From Fodinibius salinus (lineage in GTDB: Bacteria; Bacteroidota; Rhodothermia; Balneolales; Balneolaceae), in assembly GCF_008124865.1 (NCBI RefSeq), contig NZ_VNHY01000001.1:310001-374000 (forward strand): a stretch of DNA of 64,000 nucleotides, in the 5' to 3' direction. A program made the translations under genes and the position numbers. The notes under the pieces are model-generated. The model was not told the DNA's origin, ran no database searches, and was given only the letters and a program-made list of their open reading frames with translations. Shown here piece by piece: positions 1-8,999 of the stretch. How positions within the stretch are numbered: the first letter of the stretch is position 1; each line of letters opens with the position of its first letter.

Positions 1-1
1 G

Positions 2-577
2 CTGCAGCAAAATTCTACCGACACAACAATGGTTTTGATGCTCAGTGGTCTTTATGGATACCGAAGTTTAGTGGCTGCGAGCGAAAAGCGATATCAGACG
101 GCCGTCGAAAGTGGTATGACCGGTTTCAGATATACACGTCAGCTGTTGGCTCTCAATGCGGATGATCCCCGGGCCATGATTGGCAAAGGCATGTTTTACT
201 ATATGGCGGGCAGCGTACCCGGCAAGCTAAAATGGGTGACTAATATGATTGGTCTTTCCGGCGATACCGAAAAGGGATTCAAGGCATTGAAAAAAGCAGC
301 AGAGTCGGATACGTATGTGCGCAACGATGCAAAAATGATACTGGCTTATCTCTATGAGCGTGAAGACCAACTTGAAAATGCTCGCAAGTACCTTCTTGAA
401 CTTGTCAAAGCATATCCCCAGAACATTATTTTTCAGTACAATTTGGCTCGTATTCAAGAGAAAAGTGGTCAACAGCAGGCTGCGCGACAGAGATATCAAA
501 AAGTATTAGCATTAGAAAATGTTGATCTACAAATGTTAAGGCAGAAAAGTCGCAAGCAATTAGAGTTGATAGAGTAA
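2..577 (+). CDS. TPR-repeat protein, 5' end outside the window
   Basis: The reading frame is open from the window edge, and the first ATG at position 29 has coding sequence in frame before it, so this is probably the C-terminal part of a longer protein. The visible 180 or so residues are helical with tetratricopeptide-like spacing: alternating aromatic and alanine positions such as AYLYEREDQLENARKYLLEL, then LARIQEKSGQQQAARQRYQKVL. TPR proteins act as protein-interaction scaffolds, and no enzymatic motif is visible. An ATG at 29 cannot be excluded as a real start, but there is no signal peptide there. The specific function is unknown. Confidence 0.7.
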   Translation: MQQNSTDTTMVLMLSGLYGYRSLVAASEKRYQTAVESGMTGFRYTRQLLALNADDPRAMIGKGMFYYMAGSVPGKLKWVTNMIGLSGDTEKGFKALKKAAESDTYVRNDAKMILAYLYEREDQLENARKYLLELVKAYPQNIIFQYNLARIQEKSGQQQAARQRYQKVLALENVDLQMLRQKSRKQLELIE

Positions 578-671
578 GCTTAGTCAAATTTTAGTGCTTA
601 TATAATTGAAATTAGTTCAAAAAAAAGATTAATTGTATTCTACTTGGGAGTAATAACTCCAATACTAGTGT

Positions 672-3600
672 ATGGGAACAAGGATACGAATTAAACTTTT
701 AATTTCAGCCATCTGTTGTACGCTTCTTGCTTTAGGCCTAACCGTACAACCTGCTTTAAGCCAGCTCTCTGCCGGGGATGTTGTATTTACAGGGTTTAAT
801 AGTGATAGCCCGGGAGATGGTTTTGCTGTTGTATTGTTGAGTAGTGTCTCAGGAGGTCAGCAAATACATTTCACAAGCGAAGGATGGAATGGGAGCGACT
901 TTACTGGGGCTGGCGGTAGTATAACTTGGCAAGCACCGGCTGGAGGTATTACTGCAGGTACTGTGTTGACATTTAGTGATGTCGAAGATGTACCATGGGT
1001 GAACCTAGGAACGGTTACGGACGATACAGATATGGATTTGTCTGGTTCTGGTGACGTGATCTATGCATTTCTAGGGTCCGATAAGGATACTCCTGAAACT
1101 CCTAGTAGTAGTGCATTCCTCGGTACCATATCTTCAGATCTGGCTTTATACAGCCAGCCGGATGGGACTGAGGGAACATTAGCTAATACAGGACTCACCG
1201 AAGATGGCAACGAAGTAATATTGCTCCCGGACAATGTTGATAACGCCGAATACATCGGTGACCGAAATGGCAATACCCCTGATGGTTATCGTACTTTAGT
1301 GAATGATGTCGGAACCAAGGAGGCTACAGATGATAATTGGGATATCTACAATGGCAATGACGTAGCACCCTTTCCATCTTTTAATGATGAGTCTTTTGCT
1401 ATTTTTTCGCCGCCAACAATAGCGTTTACGTCATCAACGGCATCTGGTGATGAAGGAAACTCTGTAAACTTAACGGTTGAGCTTGTGCAGGCTACTAATG
1501 CAGATGTTGATGTCGATGTTGTATTTTTGGGTAGTTCAAGCTCAGCAGTCAGCAGTGATATAAATAATTTTTCTTCCCAGACGGTGCGTTTTAAGGAGGC
1601 ATCTACCGGGGCTACAAAAAACATTTCTATTCCTATAGCCGAGAGTGATGGTTTTGAAAATACTGAAAAAGCTGTATTCCAGGTGCAAAACAATACAGCC
1701 GGCTCTATTATTACTCCGAAGTTACTGACGCTCACGATCAACGATAAAGATGCACCGGATGTGGTTATTAATGAGCTTTTAACAGAGCCACACACAGACG
1801 CTTCTGGAGATGTAAATGGAGATGGAAGTAGAAGTGCCAGTGATGATGAATTTATAGAGATAGTCAATAATGAATCAACGGAAATAGATATTTCAGGCTG
1901 GCAGTTGTCTGCCGATGGGGAGACAAATGTAATTCACACCTTTCCTGATGGAACAGTACTAGGGGCTGGAAAAGCAATAGTAGTTTTTGGAGGAGGAACA
2001 CCTGCAAGTGGTTTTGGGAATGCAATTATTCAGACTAGCACAGAAACAGGATTAAGTTTTACCAACAGTAGTGGTAATGTAAGACTATTAGACGCATCTG
2101 GTAACGTTTTGCAAGATATTGTTTATGGTGGTACGGGCGAACCAAATGCAGGTGATGGCCAATCTGTTACTCGTGATCCTGATATTTCGGGTTCATTCGT
2201 AAAACATTCTAATGCAAAAGGTTCAAGTGGAGCAATATTTTCACCCGGCACTAAAATAGATGGTACTGCCTTTGGTTCTGCCACCTATGCCATCGGCATT
2301 CGGGGCAGTGAAGGCTGGCGAATGGTTTCTACTCCTACCTCGGGCACTTCTGTTAGCGATTTGTTTGGGGGACTATGGATGCAGGGAATAACGGGTTCTG
2401 ATGATCCCTCGGGTGATGGAACTGTCTTTTCTTGGGATGAAGCAGCGGGGTCGTTTACTGCGCCGGCAGGTATTAGCTCTACGCTAACACCCGGCAAAGG
2501 TTATATCGTCTATGTTTTTGAAGATAATGAACTTAGCACTCCGGGTGTGCAGGGTGGTTTCCCCAAAATTGTAAACACTGATAATGCTGAGAATGCCAGT
2601 CCCGTGAGTATCCAGGTTACGGCAAATGACAACGATAATAATTCCACTATTGATAATAATGAAGGATGGAATCTGCTGGGAAATCCGTTTGGGACGGATA
2701 TTTCTGTAGATGCTCTTATTGCTGCACTTAAAACGGTGGATCCCAACGTAAATACGAATATCTTGGTCTGGAATTCTGATACCGATAGCTACGAGACATT
2801 AAGCAGCGGTGATACTATAGCACCTTTCCAGGCCTTCTTTGTTCGATATACCATAGATGGAGTCAGTGGAACGGTGAACTTAAATAGAAGTAATTTGGCT
2901 GCCAATACTGGTGCGACATTTTATAAAAAACGAAATGAAACAGAATCTGAGTTTAGCATCAGCTTGCATGGATCGGAATATTCAGATCCTTTCCATGTAT
3001 CCTTTAGTGAAGGAGGAGAGGTAGCTCTTGATCCCCATGATGCTTATAAATTGTTTTCACTGGATCCCAACGCTATTAACCTGTACGGGGTTGAGGGGGC
3101 AAACAAATTACTTAAAGACGAACTGCCCGAAAATTTAGATAAAAAAATTGAAATTCCACTCGGCTTTGTTGCCCCTGATCGCCAAGAGCTTCGTTTTAAG
3201 TGGAAAGGCTTGCGCAGTTTGCCTGCTGGATGGACAGTTACGCTTATCGACCGCGAGCTGAAACAGGAAGTAGATCTTTCAAGAATAAGTGAATATAAAT
3301 TTACTGCTGATATACCGCTTAATAATGATTCCCCTACTAAAGAAGACCCCCTATATGCTAAAACCAGCGAAGGCAACAGTGATGTTCGTTTTGTGCTTGC
3401 GATAAATCCCGGTATGGCTGCTGGCGCATCAGATAATAAGTTACCTAATACAGTCAAATTGAATCCTAACTATCCGAACCCGTTTAATCCCAGAACCACG
3501 CTTTCGTTTGAACTTACGCAGGAGTCGGATGTTACCTTAACCATTTGGAATATGATTGGTCAAAAAGTGACTACGCTGGTGGATGGAGTTCGTGAGGCGG

Positions 3601-3710
3601 GCGAACATACCGAGTCATGGAATGCATCAAATTTGCCCAGTGGCATTTATATTGCCCGTTTTGAAGTTGGAACTCAAGTATTTACTCGAAAAATGACATT
3701 GATAAAATAG
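672..3710 (+). CDS. secreted multidomain protein with Calx-beta-like and lamin-tail domains and a type IX sorting domain
   Basis: A 1012-residue exported protein. Residues 1-31 form a signal peptide ending near ALS-Q. Residues 32-240 are a beta-rich region I cannot name. Residues about 246-360 resemble a Calx-beta repeat, with a DEGNSVNLTVEL start and a LTINDKD end. Residues about 364-500 match a lamin-tail domain (VVINELLTEP, then DEFIEIVNN, then DISGWQLS). A beta-rich region follows, and from about residue 924 the C-terminus has the NYPNPFNP motif and a GIYIARFEVG...TRKMTLIK ending that is typical of the type A sorting domain read by the type IX secretion system. Lamin-tail domains in bacteria are often found on surface proteins or nucleases, but no catalytic domain is recognised here. 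It probably sits on the cell surface or is released, possibly as an adhesin or matrix protein. Confidence 0.85.
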   Translation: MGTRIRIKLLISAICCTLLALGLTVQPALSQLSAGDVVFTGFNSDSPGDGFAVVLLSSVSGGQQIHFTSEGWNGSDFTGAGGSITWQAPAGGITAGTVLTFSDVEDVPWVNLGTVTDDTDMDLSGSGDVIYAFLGSDKDTPETPSSSAFLGTISSDLALYSQPDGTEGTLANTGLTEDGNEVILLPDNVDNAEYIGDRNGNTPDGYRTLVNDVGTKEATDDNWDIYNGNDVAPFPSFNDESFAIFSPPTIAFTSSTASGDEGNSVNLTVELVQATNADVDVDVVFLGSSSSAVSSDINNFSSQTVRFKEASTGATKNISIPIAESDGFENTEKAVFQVQNNTAGSIITPKLLTLTINDKDAPDVVINELLTEPHTDASGDVNGDGSRSASDDEFIEIVNNESTEIDISGWQLSADGETNVIHTFPDGTVLGAGKAIVVFGGGTPASGFGNAIIQTSTETGLSFTNSSGNVRLLDASGNVLQDIVYGGTGEPNAGDGQSVTRDPDISGSFVKHSNAKGSSGAIFSPGTKIDGTAFGSATYAIGIRGSEGWRMVSTPTSGTSVSDLFGGLWMQGITGSDDPSGDGTVFSWDEAAGSFTAPAGISSTLTPGKGYIVYVFEDNELSTPGVQGGFPKIVNTDNAENASPVSIQVTANDNDNNSTIDNNEGWNLLGNPFGTDISVDALIAALKTVDPNVNTNILVWNSDTDSYETLSSGDTIAPFQAFFVRYTIDGVSGTVNLNRSNLAANTGATFYKKRNETESEFSISLHGSEYSDPFHVSFSEGGEVALDPHDAYKLFSLDPNAINLYGVEGANKLLKDELPENLDKKIEIPLGFVAPDRQELRFKWKGLRSLPAGWTVTLIDRELKQEVDLSRISEYKFTADIPLNNDSPTKEDPLYAKTSEGNSDVRFVLAINPGMAAGASDNKLPNTVKLNPNYPNPFNPRTTLSFELTQESDVTLTIWNMIGQKVTTLVDGVREAGEHTESWNASNLPSGIYIARFEVGTQVFTRKMTLIK

Positions 3711-4026
3711 TAGCTTTAAACTTTCATATGTTGTAGGACGTTTTATCTTTTTATGTACGTTGGTTTTTATAATATATTGACAATCCTTTTATTGGCTCAG
3801 CCCGGTTTATCGGGTGATACTTCTCAAACACTCGTCGATATTGATGATGGTTTGAGGGTTTGAGTTGGCTTTAGGGATGTTTATGCCATTAAAAAGTTAC
3901 TTAACAAAGAATAAGTCTTTTAGATTGGTGTTACTTTCCATATTTTTGGATGAATTATTCATTTCTTTAGCGTGTTGTTTATCTTCTTATTAATCTTAAC
4001 TAAAGTGGAGTTTATTTTTACCATCA
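3711..4026. other. intergenic region without a recognisable gene
   Basis: About 316 bases between the secreted lamin-tail protein and the aldo/keto reductase. It is AT-rich and contains a short CCCG/CGGG inverted repeat near 3800. There is no convincing open frame, RNA gene or strong terminator. Confidence 0.5.
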
Positions 4027-4845
4027 ATGCAATATAAAAATATACAGGGTTTGGATGTGCCCGAAATAGGTCTCGGAACCTATAAGTTACACGATCGGCA
4101 GTGCGAACAAACAGTTCGAACTGCACTAGACATAGGATATCGTCATATTGATACTGCACAAATGTATAAAAATGAGCAGGCCATTGGCGAAGCACTTAAT
4201 GTATCTAACGTTCCCAGGGAAGATATTTTTCTAAGCACTAAAATCTGGCATACAAATCTCGAGGCCGATGATGTACTACAGACAACCGAAGAGAGCCTCC
4301 GTCAGATGGACACCCCCTATGTGGACTTGTTAATGATTCACTGGCCTAACGAGCAGTATGATTTACGTGCTACCATTGAATCAATGTTAGTACTGCGGGA
4401 TCAGGGTAAGGCCATGAACATTGGAGTCAGCAACTTTCCTCTTCCTTTACTTAAAAAAGTAAATGAGGAAATTCGTGCTCCCATTTTCTGTAATCAGGTC
4501 GAATTTCATCCCTTTATTGATCAGCTTGATCTGCTGGACTATGCTATCGAAAATGATATTATGGTCACCGCTTACAGTCCGCTGGCACAAGGCAAGGTTA
4601 CTGAGAATGAACAGATGAAGCAGATTGCTGAAAAGTATGATAAAACGCCGGCCCAATTGTCGCTACGCTGGCTGATAGAGCAGGAAAATGTAGTAGCTAT
4701 TCCCAAAGCATCGAGCGAAGAGCATCTGCAGGAGAATTTCGAAGTTTTCGATTTTTATCTCGAAGATGAGGATTTCGAAGCTATTGACCAGTTCGAAAAA
4801 AATACGCGTTTGGTTAATCCAAGCTTTGCTCCCGATTGGGGATAA
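4027..4845 (+). CDS. aldo/keto reductase, 2,5-diketo-D-gluconate reductase-like
   Basis: A 272-residue cytoplasmic NADPH-dependent carbonyl reductase with a single TIM barrel. The catalytic tetrad is complete: Asp42 in HIDTA, Tyr47 in QMYKN, Lys72 in STKIW and His105 in MIHWP. The IGVSNF motif and the C-terminal IPKASS cofactor-binding motif, followed by EHLQENF, are also present. Length and motifs match the AKR5/DkgA-DkgB group, whose members reduce 2,5-diketo-gluconate, methylglyoxal and other aldehydes. The true substrate cannot be told from sequence. The gene stands alone, and a hairpin separates it from the convergent thioesterase gene. Confidence 0.93.
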   Translation: MQYKNIQGLDVPEIGLGTYKLHDRQCEQTVRTALDIGYRHIDTAQMYKNEQAIGEALNVSNVPREDIFLSTKIWHTNLEADDVLQTTEESLRQMDTPYVDLLMIHWPNEQYDLRATIESMLVLRDQGKAMNIGVSNFPLPLLKKVNEEIRAPIFCNQVEFHPFIDQLDLLDYAIENDIMVTAYSPLAQGKVTENEQMKQIAEKYDKTPAQLSLRWLIEQENVVAIPKASSEEHLQENFEVFDFYLEDEDFEAIDQFEKNTRLVNPSFAPDWG

Positions 4846-4904
4846 TTGTTTTGACCATTTCTAAACATTGAGATGTTATGCTGGATTGATTTCAGCATCT
4901 ATTG

Positions 4905-4933
4905 AATGCCGCAAGTTTTGAACTTGTGGCATT
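4905..4933. terminator. hairpin terminator between convergent genes
   Basis: A 13-base-pair stem (AATGCCGCAAGTT pairing with AACTTGTGGCATT, one G-T pair) with a three-base loop, followed on the plus strand by a T-rich stretch. It lies between the convergent aldo/keto reductase and thioesterase genes and could serve both. Confidence 0.7.
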
Positions 4934-4999
4934 TCTATTTTGATCTTTTTTACACCCACTACTCGGCAACGAATACTATCTAAGACGTTAGCTTAACGT

Positions 5000-5716
5000 T
5001 TAGGTCGCATGGGCCAAGGCCAGTACGGCTTCATCAGAGCGGCGCTTGATTTGAAACCGCTCTTTGGGGGTTGAGGTATATTCGGCAATTATATTATCTC
5101 CAAGTACGGCTTCTGCTATAAATTTGATATCTATTTTGGATAGCTTTTTATCCTCAGGCATAGAAGAAAGCGCCCATTCAATATATCGCACGTTATTGAC
5201 GTGCTCATTGAGGTCCAGATCGGTCTTTCGTACTTCAAACGAGTTAGAATGTTCACTATTTCCAATCTCCTCGAATGCAGGATCGGTAACTGGCAGAACG
5301 TGCTCCGTATCCCGAGGCACATTTTGCAATATATCTTTTGGGATTCGTATGGGACGCCGTTTATCCATATCTAAGATGAGCCAATAGCTCAGGGATTTGC
5401 CGACAGTATGGCCACTTTCATCAAGCAATAAAAAATCGCGGTGGGCACGGAGTCCGTCTCCCCCTGACGGCCAGGTTTTAATAGTAATCGTTTCTCTCCA
5501 GTCGGGGAAACGATGGATCTGTATGTTGAGACGGTGCAACACCCATGTCATTTTTTGTTGCTGCAGATCGGTAATATCAAATTCAAGCTGCAGGGCATGA
5601 TTACCGGCTACTTCTTGCAGTAGGCTACAGATGGCCGCCAGTGTAGCTTTTTTATCTGCCCCGATTTCGGATGCACGAATCTTGAATTCCTCTTCATAAA
5701 TGAATTGTTGCGGCAT
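5000..5716 (-). CDS. acyl-ACP thioesterase
   Basis: A 238-residue protein of the FatA/FatB-like bacterial acyl-ACP thioesterase family, which hydrolyses acyl-acyl-carrier-protein to free fatty acid in the cytoplasm. It is a double hotdog fold. The first half has the substrate-entry helix and the WVLHRLNIQIHRFPDWRETI strand. The second half carries the active-site segment DLDLNEHVNNVRYIEW, with Asp168, Asn170 and His172 in the positions seen in plant FatB. No signal peptide is present. The nearest upstream gene on this strand is the RND permease, about 220 bases away, so it is probably transcribed separately. Chain-length preference cannot be inferred. Confidence 0.88.
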   Translation of the reverse strand: MPQQFIYEEEFKIRASEIGADKKATLAAICSLLQEVAGNHALQLEFDITDLQQQKMTWVLHRLNIQIHRFPDWRETITIKTWPSGGDGLRAHRDFLLLDESGHTVGKSLSYWLILDMDKRRPIRIPKDILQNVPRDTEHVLPVTDPAFEEIGNSEHSNSFEVRKTDLDLNEHVNNVRYIEWALSSMPEDKKLSKIDIKFIAEAVLGDNIIAEYTSTPKERFQIKRRSDEAVLALAHAT

Positions 5717-5938
5717 AGTGTTATATTAAACTCCAAAAACAAGAAAGTAAGAGTTTCGTATCCCTTTGTGAAATAACTGCAGACATCTTGGCCCGGATTA
5801 TTCACTACAGCATGAGATAGAGGTAAGCTCTTTCACTCATTCACGCTCGCAAAGTTCATTTTCATGCATTTTCTGTTTTGCTATGAATAGCTACTAATCG
5901 GGAGGTTTTAAGTTACACATCTGAGAGGTATTTATAAT

Positions 5939-8900
5939 CTAATCACTAGTACCGCTGCGCCACACTCTGATGCCCCAGCATTTTATATCATCCAGAATTA
6001 GATATACAGCGGGGAGAATAAAAAGGGTTACGACTGTTGAAAAGGTGAGTCCCCCGACAATAGCTCGTGCCATGGGAAAGTAGGGCGGACCGTCACCGCC
6101 AATTTGTGTATTGCCAAAGCAAAGTGGAAGTAGTCCCAAGACGGTAGTGGCGGCCGTCATCAGAATGGGACGCATGCGGTCTCGTCCGCCAGTAATGATT
6201 GCCTCGAAGCGTTCCAAGCCAGATTGGCGGAGCTGATGAATATGATCGATCAGCACAATGCCATTGTTGACGACAATACCCATCAAAATAAGGATACCTA
6301 TCATAGCCATGAATGAAAAGGTGGTGCCTGTCATCATAAAGAACCAGAAGACCCCAACAACGCCAAAAATGATGGAAGTGATAATGCTGGATGGGAATAA
6401 TACAGATTCAAACAGGGAGGCCATCACCAGATAAATTAAAAAGATAGCCAATAGCATATTAAGCATCATCTCATTCATGGCATTTTGGTCCTGCTCAAAA
6501 CTACGTCCCTTGTTCCACCCATAGCCTGCGGGATAGTTAATCTGATTTAGAACAGGGAAGATACGTTGTTCAGCTTCGCTCTTAGTGATATCATCCAGGT
6601 TAATTGTGATACCAAGCGATGTTTGACGATTTTCTCGCTGGATGCTTCGGGGACCCGAACTCATTTGATAGTCTGCGAGGGAGGAAAGAGTCACCGTATT
6701 TGTATCCGGAGTATTTACCGGCAGAGCCATCAGGTCTTGTATCGTTTGTCGATCGGATTCCTGCATGCTTAACACTACGTCGGTTTCGCCGTAATCCCCG
6801 CGGACTCTCCGCAGGTTGATACCTCGCATGGAATTAGAGACAATACTTGCCACCTGTTGAGTGGAAACTCCCACATTACGTGCTCGTTGTCGATCAACCT
6901 GTAGTTGTACTTCTTCGGTACCGGTTTCGGCTTCTGAGCGTACATCAGCCAGTCCGGGCACATCCTGCAGGCGGCGGACAACCTCATCAGCCAGTTGTGT
7001 AAGCACTTTTGAGGATTCACCGATCACAAAAACACGCAGTTCGTTTCCGCCCGTGCGATCGCGGTATTCAAATGAAGGCTTGCCGATAGCAAGTTTTGGA
7101 AGCTCATCCCCAATAGCCTTTTTAATGGTAGTCACATCTTTTTCAGCCTCATCGTCGCCAGTCAATAAAATGGTAGAAGTGGCACTGTTGGGCTCGAAAT
7201 AGGAATAGACAGCATCAATTTCCAGCTCTTTCTTATGTGCATAAAGATACTCCTCAATTTTTGTTACCGACTCTTCGACGCGCTCAAGTGTGTAGCTATC
7301 GTTGATATTATAGTGTAGATACAATTCCCGTGATTCGGAAGAGGGAAACATATCGATATTAGTAATATTCATTGGGATAATGACGCTCAAAAGTGTTCCG
7401 AGAATAATGAATGAGGAAGTATATCGCCGTTTGAGCAGCCAAGAGAGCGCACCGGAATACCAATCCTGTAATTTGTTAATGATATGTAATTCATCAGTTT
7501 GCTCTGGTGGAGCACTGCGTAGTGTTAGCAACGGAATAACAGTCAGCGAAATAAGGAGGGAAGCGGTAAGAGCCAAAATGATAGTTACAGCAACGTGGTA
7601 CAGCTGGACGGCAATCATAGATTCTTCACTAATAATATTCGGCAGGAATACGATTATCGTAGTTAAGGTACCTGCCGTAACAGCCATGCCTACCTGCTTG
7701 ACGCCCTGTTTGACAGCCTCTTTTTTATTATCAATTAGGTGCTGGTTTCGATGGATATTTTCGGTTACTACAACAGCGTTATCTACAAGCATACCTACCG
7801 CCAGCATTAGCCCCATCATTGATAAAATGTTGAGAGATAAGTCCAAGAAATATAGTAGTCCCAGCGCAACAATTAGTGAAAAAGGCACGGCTAGGGCTAC
7901 TATAAGGGTTGTGCTGATGCGGCGGAGGAATAGGTATAGAATAAGAATAGAGAACAAGGCGCCCAGCAGACCTGCTTTAAAAAGTTCCCAAAGTGAACTG
8001 ACAATCCCTTCAGCCTGATTGTTCATTTCAAAAATTTTAATACCGCGCATCTCAGGGAGTTTGTTAACGGCATCAATTTCGGAAAGTACGCGTTCGCCTA
8101 CAGCCACCGTATTGGCTCCCGATTCTTTAAAGATATCCAGACCGATAGCATATTTTTGATCAAGATGACGTCCGTAATTTCGATCAGGTTTCCCGTAACT
8201 GACAGTAGCAATGTCGCTGAGTTTCAGCTGGTTAGGTCCCACCACCAAGCGGGCAAAATCTGCAGGAGTTGTCAGCTCTCCGGTAGGACGAACTAGATAT
8301 CGCTTACCGGCTTCTTCTATGTTACCTGCTGTTACCGAAAAGTTTACTTCCCGAAGGTTTTGGCTTAAGGAATTAAGATCAACATTATGTGCTTTAAGCC
8401 GCCCGGGGATAAGTTCAATGCGGATTTGTTTTTTTTCTACGCCATATAGATCAACCTGCGCCACCCCGGAGAGGCGTTCAATGCGCTGTTTTAAATTACG
8501 ATCAAGCAGATCATAGGCGTTAGAAAGATCCCGCTTACTGGAGATCCGAAGCGTCATCATTGGTTCATCTTGTGCCGAAAATTTATTGATGGTAAAACGT
8601 TCCAGATCATCGGGAAGCTGGTTGCGAATACCGTCAATTTTTTCTTTTACCTCCATCGCTTTCAGGCTGATGTTAGAGCCCATCTTAAACTCTACAAAAA
8701 TGCCGGCTTGGTTTTCACTTGATGTAGAATTAATCCGCTCGATACCGCTAATCGTAGCGATGGCCTCCTCAATGGGACGCGCAATATTTTCTTCAATTTC
8801 TTGAGGTGTTGAGTTGGGATAGGGCACGGTAACATAGGCTCCGGGGAAGGAAATATCGGGGAAATATTCTAGCGGCACCATGCGGCTGGCAATGATACCT

Positions 8901-8971
8901 ATCACCACAAAACTGATAAATATCATAATGGTGGTTACCGGCCGACGAATTGAGATATCAGTGATCTTCAT
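5939..8971 (-). CDS. efflux RND transporter permease (second permease of the operon)
   Basis: A 1010-residue inner-membrane proton-driven pump of the AcrB/HAE-1-like RND superfamily. The typical architecture is present: an N-terminal helix beginning MKITDISIRRPVTTIMIF, a large periplasmic loop, six transmembrane helices with the TM4 motif GMLVDNAVVVTENI, a second periplasmic loop, and a final helix bundle with GIVVNNGIVLIDHI and GGRDRMRPILMTA. It is the last gene of a three-gene operon, 28 bases after the first permease. The two permeases differ clearly in sequence, as do MdtB and MdtC of Escherichia coli, which assemble into a mixed trimer. Whether these two do so is inference. The substrate is unknown. 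Confidence 0.92.
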   Translation of the reverse strand: MKITDISIRRPVTTIMIFISFVVIGIIASRMVPLEYFPDISFPGAYVTVPYPNSTPQEIEENIARPIEEAIATISGIERINSTSSENQAGIFVEFKMGSNISLKAMEVKEKIDGIRNQLPDDLERFTINKFSAQDEPMMTLRISSKRDLSNAYDLLDRNLKQRIERLSGVAQVDLYGVEKKQIRIELIPGRLKAHNVDLNSLSQNLREVNFSVTAGNIEEAGKRYLVRPTGELTTPADFARLVVGPNQLKLSDIATVSYGKPDRNYGRHLDQKYAIGLDIFKESGANTVAVGERVLSEIDAVNKLPEMRGIKIFEMNNQAEGIVSSLWELFKAGLLGALFSILILYLFLRRISTTLIVALAVPFSLIVALGLLYFLDLSLNILSMMGLMLAVGMLVDNAVVVTENIHRNQHLIDNKKEAVKQGVKQVGMAVTAGTLTTIIVFLPNIISEESMIAVQLYHVAVTIILALTASLLISLTVIPLLTLRSAPPEQTDELHIINKLQDWYSGALSWLLKRRYTSSFIILGTLLSVIIPMNITNIDMFPSSESRELYLHYNINDSYTLERVEESVTKIEEYLYAHKKELEIDAVYSYFEPNSATSTILLTGDDEAEKDVTTIKKAIGDELPKLAIGKPSFEYRDRTGGNELRVFVIGESSKVLTQLADEVVRRLQDVPGLADVRSEAETGTEEVQLQVDRQRARNVGVSTQQVASIVSNSMRGINLRRVRGDYGETDVVLSMQESDRQTIQDLMALPVNTPDTNTVTLSSLADYQMSSGPRSIQRENRQTSLGITINLDDITKSEAEQRIFPVLNQINYPAGYGWNKGRSFEQDQNAMNEMMLNMLLAIFLIYLVMASLFESVLFPSSIITSIIFGVVGVFWFFMMTGTTFSFMAMIGILILMGIVVNNGIVLIDHIHQLRQSGLERFEAIITGGRDRMRPILMTAATTVLGLLPLCFGNTQIGGDGPPYFPMARAIVGGLTFSTVVTLFILPAVYLILDDIKCWGIRVWRSGTSD

Positions 8972-8999
8972 AGTTTTGGCAAGTTTCTAATCAGATAGA

